A DNA stretch of 64,000 nucleotides, taken from the NCBI RefSeq assembly GCF_023276405.1, contig NZ_JALRMO010000001.1, forward strand, positions 7,665,501-7,729,500, written 5' to 3'. Below, in pieces: positions 17,048 through 25,800 of the stretch (its first letter is position 1; each line of letters starts with the position of its first letter). The translations under genes and the position numbers were made by a program. This DNA is from Paenibacillus hamazuiensis. Its GTDB lineage: Bacteria > Bacillota > Bacilli > Paenibacillales > NBRC-103111. Under the pieces are notes generated by a model, which saw only the letters and a list, made by a program, of their open reading frames with translations, was not told the DNA's origin and did not search any database.

Positions 17048-17070
17048 TTCATATAATATATAAATGTGAA
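17048..17070 (+). promoter_or_regulatory. predicted Cascade target: TTC PAM plus pseudo-spacer match
   Basis: TTC at 17048-17050 is the type I-C PAM and is followed by ATATAATATATAAATGTGAA. Against the pseudo-spacer of the crRNA-like RNA, positions 1-5, 7-11 and 13-14 match and positions 6 and 12 differ; pairing is poor after 14. Type I effectors flip out every sixth base, so these two mismatches should not matter. A full R-loop from here would reach the -35 of the cas5 promoter at 17084. Confidence 0.65.
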
Positions 17071-17083
17071 ATAAAATTTTGTA

Positions 17084-17112
17084 TTTACATACTTCCTGAA
17101 ATGGTATATTAT
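17084..17112 (+). promoter_or_regulatory. sigma-A promoter of the cas5-cas2 operon
   Basis: TTTACA (17084-17089), 17 bases, TATTAT (17107-17112). Transcription would start near 17119, giving a 5' leader of about 45 bases before cas5. Confidence 0.75.
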
Positions 17113-17165
17113 TCAAATATAGGGAATACAATTTTTGTCATAACTTGCTGAAAGGAGGTGAATCT

Positions 17166-17885
17166 ATGCGGAATTCGATAGAGTTTGTCGTCTACGGCGA
17201 CTATGCCCTGTTCACCGATCCGTTGACAAAACTCGGCGGGGAAAAGCTCAGTTACCAGGTTCCGACCTACCAAGCTCTTAAAGGGATTGTGGAATCTATT
17301 TACTGGAAACCAACGCTCATTTTTTATATCGATGCCGTGCGCGTTATGAATCCTATCCGTATGGAATCCAAAGGCATTCGTCCGATGGATTACGGCGGAG
17401 GGAACACACTTGCCAATTATACGTACCTTAGAGATGTGCGATATCAGGTTCGCGCTTACTTTGAATTCAACATGAATCGCCCGGACATGGCTTATGACCG
17501 CAACGAATTCAAGCATCATAACATCTTAAAGAGATCGCTCAAGGCCGGAGGTCGCAGGGACATTTTCCTCGGCGCCAGGGAATGCCAGGCTTATGTTGAG
17601 CCTTGTGTCTTTGGCGAAGGAGACGGCTTCTACAATAATTATGGCGATATTCATCTGGGCAGCATGATCCATGGCATCAACTATCCGGATGAAACGGGCA
17701 GGAACCAACTGGAAGTACGTTTATGGAATCCGGTTATGAAGAACGGCATTATCCAATTTATTAGACCTGAACAGTGTACACAAGTTCGTTTGATTACGGA
17801 CATGGTGCCGAAGCATTTCGACCGTACCAATGTCATAACATCGGATGAACTGCTCGCACAACTGGAAGAGGGGGGGAATCCATGA
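17166..17885 (+). CDS. cas5c: Cas5c (Cas5d), type I-C crRNA-processing subunit
   Basis: A 239-residue RAMP protein. In type I-C systems, which lack Cas6, Cas5 cuts the repeat hairpin and keeps the 5' handle of the crRNA. The N-terminus [15 protein letters not shown] and the [18 protein letters not shown] block are diagnostic. [14 protein letters not shown] contains the Lys-His pair that corresponds to the catalytic residues known from Bacillus halodurans Cas5d. AAAGGAGGTG precedes the ATG. Its stop overlaps the cas8c start (ATGA). It should also process the crRNA-like element upstream, whose stem and 3' handle are conserved. Confidence 0.95.
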   Translation: MRNSIEFVVYGDYALFTDPLTKLGGEKLSYQVPTYQALKGIVESIYWKPTLIFYIDAVRVMNPIRMESKGIRPMDYGGGNTLANYTYLRDVRYQVRAYFEFNMNRPDMAYDRNEFKHHNILKRSLKAGGRRDIFLGARECQAYVEPCVFGEGDGFYNNYGDIHLGSMIHGINYPDETGRNQLEVRLWNPVMKNGIIQFIRPEQCTQVRLITDMVPKHFDRTNVITSDELLAQLEEGGNP

Positions 17886-19789
17886 GCTGGTTATTGAATT
17901 TGTATGAAACCTATGAAGCTAATGTAGACCTCGTCGGCAAAATTGAAACCAAGCATAACGATCAGGAATACACGCTGCTGCCTGTCTCCCATACAACGCA
18001 AAATGCACACATCGAAGTGGAGATTACGGAAGACGGCGAGTTTCATTCGGCGTCGGTCATCGACAAAAGCGACGCGAATACCATAATCCCGTGCACCGAA
18101 AACTCCGCGAGCCGCGCAGGCGCTGTCATTGCTCCTTATCCGCTGCATGACAAACTGAGCTATGTGGCAGGAGATTATGTTGCTTACGGTGGGGTCATCA
18201 AGAAGGAGGAGCCGTTTTCCTATTACATCAAGCAGCTGGAGCAATGGGCCGACTCACCTTATGCTGCCGCCAAGGTAAAGAGCATCTACCGTTATTTAAG
18301 CAAGGGGAGGCTCATTCAGGATTTAGTCGACTGCAAGATTTTATATGCGGACACCGAACATCGGCTTATCGACAAATGGGACAAACATGCGGAGGAGATG
18401 TACGGTGCAAGGCCGCCCATATTTTCCGTTGTGACCGGCGAGCTAACGAGCGCGTTCGTTCGGTTCAACGTCTACTCGTCCTCCGGTAATATTTTGACGA
18501 AAGTCTGGAAGGATCGGGAGATGTACGATTCTTTCATTCGCTTCTACAGCAGTCAGTTGGGGGACGAGGATCTGTGCTACGTCACTGGGAAAACGCTTCC
18601 TGCTACGGACAAGCATGCCAACAAAATCAGAAATGCGGCGGATAAAGCCAAATTAATATCGGCTAACGATACGAGCGGGTTTACGTTTCGCGGAAGGTTC
18701 CATCATAGCCATGAAGCGGCAAGCATCAGCTATGAGGTTTCCCAGAAAGCGCATAACGCGTTGAAGTGGCTCATTAACCGCCAAGCGAAAATCATCGATC
18801 AGCGAGTTTTCCTTGTATGGAGCAACGACGATCAGCATATTCCAAGTATCGATGAGGATCTTTATTCGATCGCTCCCATCCCTGCCGTTAAGGAGAAAAT
18901 ATCGTTTACGAATAAGGAATTTGCAAGCGAAGTCGCCAAGGCGATGGATGGATATCGAAACCGGCTGTCGAGTTCGTCCGGTGACAAGGTCAATATTTTA
19001 GTTCTGGATTCGGCAACAACCGGTCGCATGGCGGTGCTGTATTACCGGAATATGGACAAGGAGCTATACTTGGACAGACTGGTAGATTGGCACTCCACCT
19101 GCGTCTGGCTGCATCGCTATCGTAAGGATGACAACGGCGATGTTGTGCAGTTTTACGGAGCGCCGGCTACGAGGGACATCGCTTTTGCCGCATACGGTCC
19201 AAGAGCGAGTGACAAGATTGTCAAAGGGTTGATGGAGCGTATGCTGCCGTGCATTATCGATGGCCGCAACATTCCGTCAGATATCATATCGAGTTCTTTC
19301 CACCGTACGTCGAACCCGGAAGCCATGGACAGATGGGAATGGGAAAAGACGCTGAGCATTACGTGTGCCTTAATCAACAAAAAACTAAACTACAGACGGG
19401 AGGGATTCAATGTGGCATTAGATACAGAAAATAATGACCGCGATTATTTATTCGGCCGTTTGTTGGCTATTGCCGATGTATTGGAAAGACGCGCCTTAGG
19501 CGCTGACGAAACCCGGGCCACTAACGCCATTCGTTATATGAGTGCCTTCTCGAGGCATCCGGCAAGAACGTGGAAGACGATTCAGGATTGCTTGCAGCCG
19601 TACCAAGCCCGACTCGGAACAAAGGGAATCTATTTATCCAAAATCATTGACGAAGTAGCCTCGCGCATTCCGGCAGACAAATTTACGAACAAGCCGTTAT
19701 CCGAAGTGTACTTGCTCGGCTTCTACAGCCAGCGGCATGAGCTCTATCAGAAGAAAGAAAATAACGATCCAGCGGAAACATCTATTTAA
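17882..19789 (+). CDS. cas8c: Cas8c (Csd1), type I-C large subunit
   Basis: A 635-residue Csd1-family large subunit, which recognises the PAM and opens DNA in the I-C Cascade. The N-terminus [20 protein letters not shown] and the [20 protein letters not shown] region fit the family, as does the length. A start inside the gene that makes Cas11c is known for this family; an internal ATG region exists near residue 510 ([21 protein letters not shown]), which matches the Cas11c-like C-terminal helical part. It overlaps cas5 by four bases and is followed by cas7 after 15 bases. Confidence 0.93.
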   Translation: MSWLLNLYETYEANVDLVGKIETKHNDQEYTLLPVSHTTQNAHIEVEITEDGEFHSASVIDKSDANTIIPCTENSASRAGAVIAPYPLHDKLSYVAGDYVAYGGVIKKEEPFSYYIKQLEQWADSPYAAAKVKSIYRYLSKGRLIQDLVDCKILYADTEHRLIDKWDKHAEEMYGARPPIFSVVTGELTSAFVRFNVYSSSGNILTKVWKDREMYDSFIRFYSSQLGDEDLCYVTGKTLPATDKHANKIRNAADKAKLISANDTSGFTFRGRFHHSHEAASISYEVSQKAHNALKWLINRQAKIIDQRVFLVWSNDDQHIPSIDEDLYSIAPIPAVKEKISFTNKEFASEVAKAMDGYRNRLSSSSGDKVNILVLDSATTGRMAVLYYRNMDKELYLDRLVDWHSTCVWLHRYRKDDNGDVVQFYGAPATRDIAFAAYGPRASDKIVKGLMERMLPCIIDGRNIPSDIISSSFHRTSNPEAMDRWEWEKTLSITCALINKKLNYRREGFNVALDTENNDRDYLFGRLLAIADVLERRALGADETRATNAIRYMSAFSRHPARTWKTIQDCLQPYQARLGTKGIYLSKIIDEVASRIPADKFTNKPLSEVYLLGFYSQRHELYQKKENNDPAETSI

Positions 19790-19804
19790 GAAGGAGAGAT
19801 CGAT

Positions 19805-20665
19805 ATGGCCATTTTAGATCATAAAATCGATTTTGCAGTTGTATTATCGGTGACCAAAGCTAATCCGAACGGGGACCCTTTGAATGGCAATCGCCCGCGT
19901 CAAAATTACGATGGTCATGGCGAAATTTCGGACGTCGCGCTTAAACGGAAGATTAGAAACCGTCTGCAGGATATGGGCGAATCTATCTTTGTCCAATCCA
20001 ATGACCGCAAATCGGATGCATATAATAGTTTAAGAGAGCGTGCGGACGCGAATGCCGAGCTGGAGAAGATTTTGAAGTCTAAAACAGTCTCAAGCGACGA
20101 ATTTGCCAGAATTGCTTGCCAGGAATGGCTTGATGTCCGAAGCTTCGGCCAAGTGTTTGCATTTAAAGCGGACAAGGGAGCAGGTGTCTCTGTCGGAATT
20201 AGAGGCCCTGTATCTATCCATACTGCAACAAGCCTTGATCCGATCGATATTACCAGCATGCAAATTACGAAAAGCGTCAATTCCGAACCGGGTGCGTCAA
20301 GAGGTTCGGATACGATGGGAATGAAGCATCGCGTTGATTCGGGCGTTTACGTCTTTTATGGCAGCATCAATACGCAGTTGGCGGAAAAAACCGGATTTTC
20401 GAACGAAGACGCCGAAAAGGTGAAGAAAGCGCTTGTTTCCTTGTTCGAAAACGATGCATCGTCCGCCAGACCGGAAGGAAGCATGGAAGTTCACACAGTG
20501 TATTGGTGGGAGCATAGCTCCAAACTGGGGCAATACTCTTCTGCGAAGGTACACCGGTCATTAATCGTTGAAAGACTTGCCCCGGAACCTAAGTCGTTTG
20601 GAGATTACTCGTTTTCTGTTCTGCCCTTGGAAGGATTGAAGGTCGAGATTGTTAGTGGATTATAA
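19805..20665 (+). CDS. cas7c: Cas7c (Csd2), type I-C backbone subunit
   Basis: A 286-residue Csd2/Cas7 protein, the subunit that multimerises along the crRNA. Family motifs are DFAVVLSVTKANPNGDPLNGNRPRQ at the N-terminus (first part quoted) and WLDVRSFGQVFAFK. SIHTATSLDPIDITSMQITK forms the thumb-side region, and the conserved MGMKHRVDSGVYVFYGSIN follows. AAGGAG precedes the ATG by eight bases. It overlaps cas4 by 17 bases. Confidence 0.95.
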   Translation: MAILDHKIDFAVVLSVTKANPNGDPLNGNRPRQNYDGHGEISDVALKRKIRNRLQDMGESIFVQSNDRKSDAYNSLRERADANAELEKILKSKTVSSDEFARIACQEWLDVRSFGQVFAFKADKGAGVSVGIRGPVSIHTATSLDPIDITSMQITKSVNSEPGASRGSDTMGMKHRVDSGVYVFYGSINTQLAEKTGFSNEDAEKVKKALVSLFENDASSARPEGSMEVHTVYWWEHSSKLGQYSSAKVHRSLIVERLAPEPKSFGDYSFSVLPLEGLKVEIVSGL

Positions 20666-21314
20666 CGATGACGATAACTATTTAATGTTGTCCGGCATAC
20701 AGCATTTTCAATTTTGTAAAAGACAGTGGGCTTTCATACATATTGAACAACAATGGGAAGAAAATGTCAAAACCATTGAGGGAGAATACCTGCATCGGAA
20801 AGCCGACCAGCCGTTTACGAGGGAGAAGCGCGGCGACAAACTTATCGTTCGCGCGATGCCTGTGAAGTCGGAGAACCTTAAAATAACGGGCGTATGCGAT
20901 GTGGTCGAGTTTGTAAGAAACGAAGGCGGCGTTGAAATTAATGGTGCCGAAGGGAGATACATCGCATACCCGGTTGAATATAAACGCGGAAAACCGAAAA
21001 CGAGCGATGAAGACATTTTACAATTAGCTGCACAAGCCCTCTGTCTGGAGGAAATGCTGCTGTGCGACATCGACGCAGGTTATCTGTTTTACAACGAGAT
21101 CAAACATAGGGTTGAAGTTCCGCTAACGGCAGCTATTAAAGACAAAGTGAAGCTAATTGTCGCGGAAATGCATGACTATTTCAAACGTAGACATACGCCT
21201 AAAGTGAAAACCGGGCCTTTCTGCCGAAGCTGTTCCCTTCAAAACATTTGCTTGCCGGAGCTTATGAATAAACGGACGGTGAAGAGTTACGTGGAAGGGA
21301 AAATCAAAGAATGA
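20649..21314 (+). CDS. cas4: Cas4 exonuclease (spacer acquisition)
   Basis: A 221-residue PD-(D/E)XK nuclease with a 4Fe-4S cluster, which trims prespacers and selects those with a proper PAM. The cluster cysteines are FCKRQW near residue 19 and CRSCSLQNIC near the C-terminus. The nuclease core is TGVCDVVEFV and YPVEYKRGKPKTSDEDILQL. The start is ambiguous between TTG 20649 and GTG 20655, both overlapping the end of cas7; AAGG lies six bases before the TTG. It overlaps cas1 by four bases. Confidence 0.93.
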   Translation: MLVDYNDDDNYLMLSGIQHFQFCKRQWAFIHIEQQWEENVKTIEGEYLHRKADQPFTREKRGDKLIVRAMPVKSENLKITGVCDVVEFVRNEGGVEINGAEGRYIAYPVEYKRGKPKTSDEDILQLAAQALCLEEMLLCDIDAGYLFYNEIKHRVEVPLTAAIKDKVKLIVAEMHDYFKRRHTPKVKTGPFCRSCSLQNICLPELMNKRTVKSYVEGKIKE

Positions 21315-22342
21315 AAAAGCTGCTGAATACGCTGTATATCACACAACCCGATGTTTATTTGTCGCTGGACGGCGATAATATCGTGGTGCTTAAGGAGCAG
21401 GAGAAGCTGGGCAGGCTGCCTCTGCATAACCTGGAATCGATTATCGCCTTTGGCTACACCGGTGCAAGCCCGGCATTAATGGGATATTGTGCAGAACGCA
21501 ATATCTCGCTAGTATTTTACACGATGAACGGCAGGTTTCTTGCCAGAGTCATCGGGGAAAGCAAGGGCAACGTCGTCCTGAGAAAGAAGCAATATCAAGT
21601 ATCGGAAGATGAGGTTCTGTCTGCGAAAATTGCCCGTAATTTTATTATCGGCAAAATTTTCAATCACAAATGGATCATAGAAAGAATGACCAGAGATTAT
21701 CCTTTACGCATTGATGTCGCACAGTTCAAATCCATTTCGCAGCAGCTATCCGGTATCCTATTAGAAGTAAGATCGTGTGAAGATTTAGAAAGATTAAGAG
21801 GATTAGAGGGACAGGCGGCCGTTAGCTACAATAAACTGTTTGATTCCATGATCTTACAGCAAAAAGAAGATTTCTACTTTCACTCGCGTTCCCGCAGGCC
21901 GCCGCTCGATAACGTGAATGCGATGTTATCGTTCGCTTATTCGCTGCTGGCCAATGATATGGCAGCCGCGCTGGAAGGCGTCGGACTGGATGCATATGTT
22001 GGATTTTTGCATCGGGACCGGCCGGGACGCGCTTCTTTGGCGCTGGATATGATGGAAGAGCTTCGGGGAGTCTTTGCAGATAAGTTTGTGCTGTCGTTAA
22101 TTAATAAGAAGATTGTGAGTAAAGAGGATTTTGTAAAAAAAGAGAACGGCTCTGTTATGATGAGGGATGAGGCTAGAAAGAAGTTTCTAGCCTCATGGCA
22201 AGATAGGAAGCAGGAGAAAATCACGCACCCCTACCTTGGCGAGAAGATCTCATGGGGATTAGTCCCTCATGCACAGGCATTATTGTTAGCCAGATATTTG
22301 CGTAATGATCTGGATGAGTATCCGCCATTCTTATGGAAGTAG
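21311..22342 (+). CDS. cas1: Cas1 integrase (type I-C)
   Basis: A 343-residue Cas1 of the I-C subgroup, the metal-dependent integrase that inserts new spacers at the leader end. Metal ligands are visible as the Glu of RGLEGQAAVSYN, the His of GFLHRDRPGRASLALD and the Asp/Glu of DMMEELR. The length is typical. The gene begins at an ATGA overlap with cas4 and is followed by cas2 after 54 bases. Confidence 0.96.
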   Translation: MKKLLNTLYITQPDVYLSLDGDNIVVLKEQEKLGRLPLHNLESIIAFGYTGASPALMGYCAERNISLVFYTMNGRFLARVIGESKGNVVLRKKQYQVSEDEVLSAKIARNFIIGKIFNHKWIIERMTRDYPLRIDVAQFKSISQQLSGILLEVRSCEDLERLRGLEGQAAVSYNKLFDSMILQQKEDFYFHSRSRRPPLDNVNAMLSFAYSLLANDMAAALEGVGLDAYVGFLHRDRPGRASLALDMMEELRGVFADKFVLSLINKKIVSKEDFVKKENGSVMMRDEARKKFLASWQDRKQEKITHPYLGEKISWGLVPHAQALLLARYLRNDLDEYPPFLWK

Positions 22343-22396
22343 ACGGGGACTCGAGCAGTATCCCAAGCGGATGCACCGAACTTTTTACGGAAGTAG

Positions 22397-22696
22397 GTGG
22401 AGTGGGTGCTGGTATTGGTTACCTATGATGTTAGCACGGTTAGCAGTGCAGGGCAAAAAAGACTGCGTCAAGTCTCGAAAATATGCCTGAGTTACGGTCA
22501 ACGTGTACAAAATTCGGTTTTTGAATGCGTTGTAGATGCTACGCAATATGCTATATTAAAATTAAAGCTTCTCGACATCATCGATCAAGATCAGGATAGC
22601 CTTCGGTTCTATCAATTGGGGAATAATTACAAGAATAAGGTGGAACATATTGGTGTGAAACAATCCTTTGATTTAGAAGGCCCATTGATATTGTAG
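22397..22696 (+). CDS. cas2: Cas2 (type I-C)
   Basis: A 99-residue Cas2, the dimer that bridges two Cas1 dimers during integration. The N-terminal strand VLVLVTYDVST with its Asp and the RVQNSVFECVVD strand are diagnostic. The start is uncertain: GTG at 22397 or GTG at 22406, which would give the more usual MLVLVTYDV start. It is the last gene of the operon and ends 182 bases before the first repeat. Confidence 0.93.
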   Translation: MEWVLVLVTYDVSTVSSAGQKRLRQVSKICLSYGQRVQNSVFECVVDATQYAILKLKLLDIIDQDQDSLRFYQLGNNYKNKVEHIGVKQSFDLEGPLIL

Positions 22697-22878
22697 TGCG
22701 AACAAAGCGGTGCGAATGTATAGCGTACATGGATTTACGGGGACATTCGCACCGAAGAAATGGATTAAAATTCCATTTTACTCGCGGTTTTTCTTAAGTT
22801 TATCCGAAAGTTTGTTGATATTGGTGCGATTTTTATCCTAAATATGTAATTTAAGGGGATTTTGGGTTAAAAATCGCT
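22697..22878 (+). promoter_or_regulatory. CRISPR leader
   Basis: AT-rich DNA between cas2 and the first repeat. GGTGCGAATGT (22709-22719) and ACATTCGCACC (22743-22753) form a perfect 11-bp dyad, and AAATGGA/TCCATTT forms a second one at 22758-22778. TTGATA and TAAATAT near 22818-22850 could be the pre-crRNA promoter. The position beside cas2 and the intact repeats at this end mark it as the leader. Confidence 0.75.
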
Positions 22879-25800
22879 GTCGCATCCCTCACGGGATGTG
22901 TGGATTGAAATCTGCGTATACGCGTTAACCGTAACCGCGCCATGGTCGCATCCCTCACGGGATGTGTGGATTGAAATAACAAAAACTATGACGAATGGAA
23001 GGATGAAAACTGGTCGCATCCCTCACGGGATGTGTGGATTGAAATCCGGTTTTCTCGTTTAGGTATCCAATGATTTGCTCGTGTCGCATCCCTCACGGGA
23101 TGTGTGGATTGAAATTTTGAGGACTCCGCCAGCGTGGCGACATACGGCCTCGTCGCATCCCTCACGGGATGTGTGGATTGAAATTTGATCCGTTGATGGT
23201 GCAGCCTCATCGTTTCACGGGTCGCATCCCTCACGGGATGTGTGGATTGAAATCGGCAATCCGGATGCGGATCGCAGCTCGTTTGGTCGCATCCCTCACG
23301 GGATGTGTGGATTGAAATATGATGCTGTCGCAGATGACGAGGGACAGCGAAAACGTCGCATCCCTCACGGGATGTGTGGATTGAAATGACCATGATAATA
23401 TGTGATCTCGGGCGAGAGCTTCGTCGCATCCCTCACGGGATGTGTGGATTGAAATAACGAAATCCTTATCGGACTGTTGGCAAGGGCAAAGGGTCGCATC
23501 CCTCACGGGATGTGTGGATTGAAATAACGAAATCCTTATCGGACTGTTGGCAAGGGCAAAGGGTCGCATCCCTCACGGGATGTGTGGATTGAAATCTGCG
23601 GCAGCGGCAATGCCGCTTATTCCGGCCTGTCGCATCCCTCACGGGATGTGTGGATTGAAATTGCTACGGATAGCCCTTCCCGGCCCGCATAGAAGTCGCA
23701 TCCCTCACGGGATGTGTGGATTGAAATACGCCACAGGACATTGTAGCCTCGTATGAGGCGCAGTCGCATCCCTCACGGGATGTGTGGATTGAAATAACGT
23801 TTCTCACGACGATTATCAACCGCTTGGTTATAGTCGCATCCCTCACGGGATGTGTGGATTGAAATTCCGGGCCGCAACCGGCTGATCTTCGAGGTCATGC
23901 GTCGCATCCCTCACGGGATGTGTGGATTGAAATCGTTGCCGCCTGCAATAAAAAAGGTACTGGAGCAGCGTCGCATCCCTCACGGGATGTGTGGATTGAA
24001 ATTTGAGTCGAAGCGAGCGCTCGTATACCGGCAGCTTAGTCGCATCCCTCACGGGATGTGTGGATTGAAATGTATATTGACGCATAAAATGGCGTAGTGA
24101 AGCGGGTGTCGCATCCCTCACGGGATGTGTGGATTGAAATTTCGAGCTGCAAGTAGAACAGGCAGATGTTCCGCAGTCGCATCCCTCACGGGATGTGTGG
24201 ATTGAAATTTGTGGCATAACGGCGAAATGGAGGGCAGCGCGAAGGGTCGCATCCCTCACGGGATGTGTGGATTGAAATACCTCGAAGAAGCCATTACGAT
24301 TGAGGCGCGGCCCGTCGCATCCCTCACGGGATGTGTGGATTGAAATGTAATACTGCGCCAGCGTCTGCTTCCGAGCTTCAGTCGCATCCCTCACGGGATG
24401 TGTGGATTGAAATTCATATCGACAATGGAACAGATGCAGCATACGGCAGAGTCGCATCCCTCACGGGATGTGTGGATTGAAATGTGGAAAATCTGCGTCA
24501 CGTTGAATTCTTGGCTGCGTCGCATCCCTCACGGGATGTGTGGATTGAAATTAGGGGCGGTGCTGCTGAAACCGGAATGTTTGGACGTCGCATCCCTCAC
24601 GGGATGTGTGGATTGAAATCGCCGGAAACTCGCTACATCAGGGGTTTTCGGTGGTGTCGCATCCCTCACGGGATGTGTGGATTGAAATAACAGTGGGAAT
24701 ACGACCGCGTTGCCGTCGCCTTCGTCGCATCCCTCACGGGATGTGTGGATTGAAATTCATGCTCTACCGGGTTTGTGTAATCGACATTTCCGTCGCATCC
24801 CTCACGGGATGTGTGGATTGAAATGTCCACGCGCAGGGCGAGAAATTAGACGGCACGCCAGTCGCATCCCTCACGGGATGTGTGGATTGAAATGATTATG
24901 CCTATCACAAATTCGGCGTCTTTCGGATCAAGTCGCATCCCTCACGGGATGTGTGGATTGAAATTCACGCATGGTTCCCTATTGTCGCCGCAACGCAGGT
25001 CGCATCCCTCACGGGATGTGTGGATTGAAATTCGCAGGAAATGGGGGAAAACGAAATCAAAGACCGGTCGCATCCCTCACGGGATGTGTGGATTGAAATC
25101 GCAAAGTGCGCTCGATGCGATTTCGGCCGCGAAGTCGCATCCCTCACGGGATGTGTGGATTGAAATACTCGTCGATGGAAATAAGCCGCTCCTCGGCAGG
25201 TCGCATCCCTCACGGGATGTGTGGATTGAAATATTTTTTGCGTACCACTACCCATGCACTCCGTGCATGTCGCATCCCTCACGGGATGTGTGGATTGAAA
25301 TCCGTTTGGGTCTTATTGACAGGGAAGGTAAAATGTCGCATCCCTCACGGGATGTGTGGATTGAAATATGTTGAGTTGCACTTTTCGGTCGATGGAAAGC
25401 AAGTCGCATCCCTCACGGGATGTGTGGATTGAAATTTAATGCGGCGGGCGCGGTCAAGGTGTCGCGGACGTCGCATCCCTCACGGGATGTGTGGATTGAA
25501 ATGCTTGGTCGGCGATTGCGGCGGCGGTCGTACCGGTCGCATCCCTCACGGGATGTGTGGATTGAAATACGGAGAATATCCGAGACAGCGCGTTTATAAG
25601 CGTCGCATCCCTCACGGGATGTGTGGATTGAAATACTGCTTGCATAAGCCACTAGAACACACCCTCTGTCGCATCCCTCACGGGATGTGTGGATTGAAAT
25701 ATCGGGAAAGATCAGCGACCAAACCGCACAGATCGTCGCATCCCTCACGGGATGTGTGGATTGAAATGTCTGAACCATTTGAATATGACATTGAGAAAGA

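Noticed and set aside
16969-17052. 27-codon ORF on the minus strand over the crRNA-like element, beginning MNFYFALDHDK
   Set aside because: It has no ribosome site and its sequence is fixed by the repeat-like element and AT-rich flank. The possibility of a CreT-like toxin was considered; no promoter-proximal small gene with ribosome site was found between the target and cas5.
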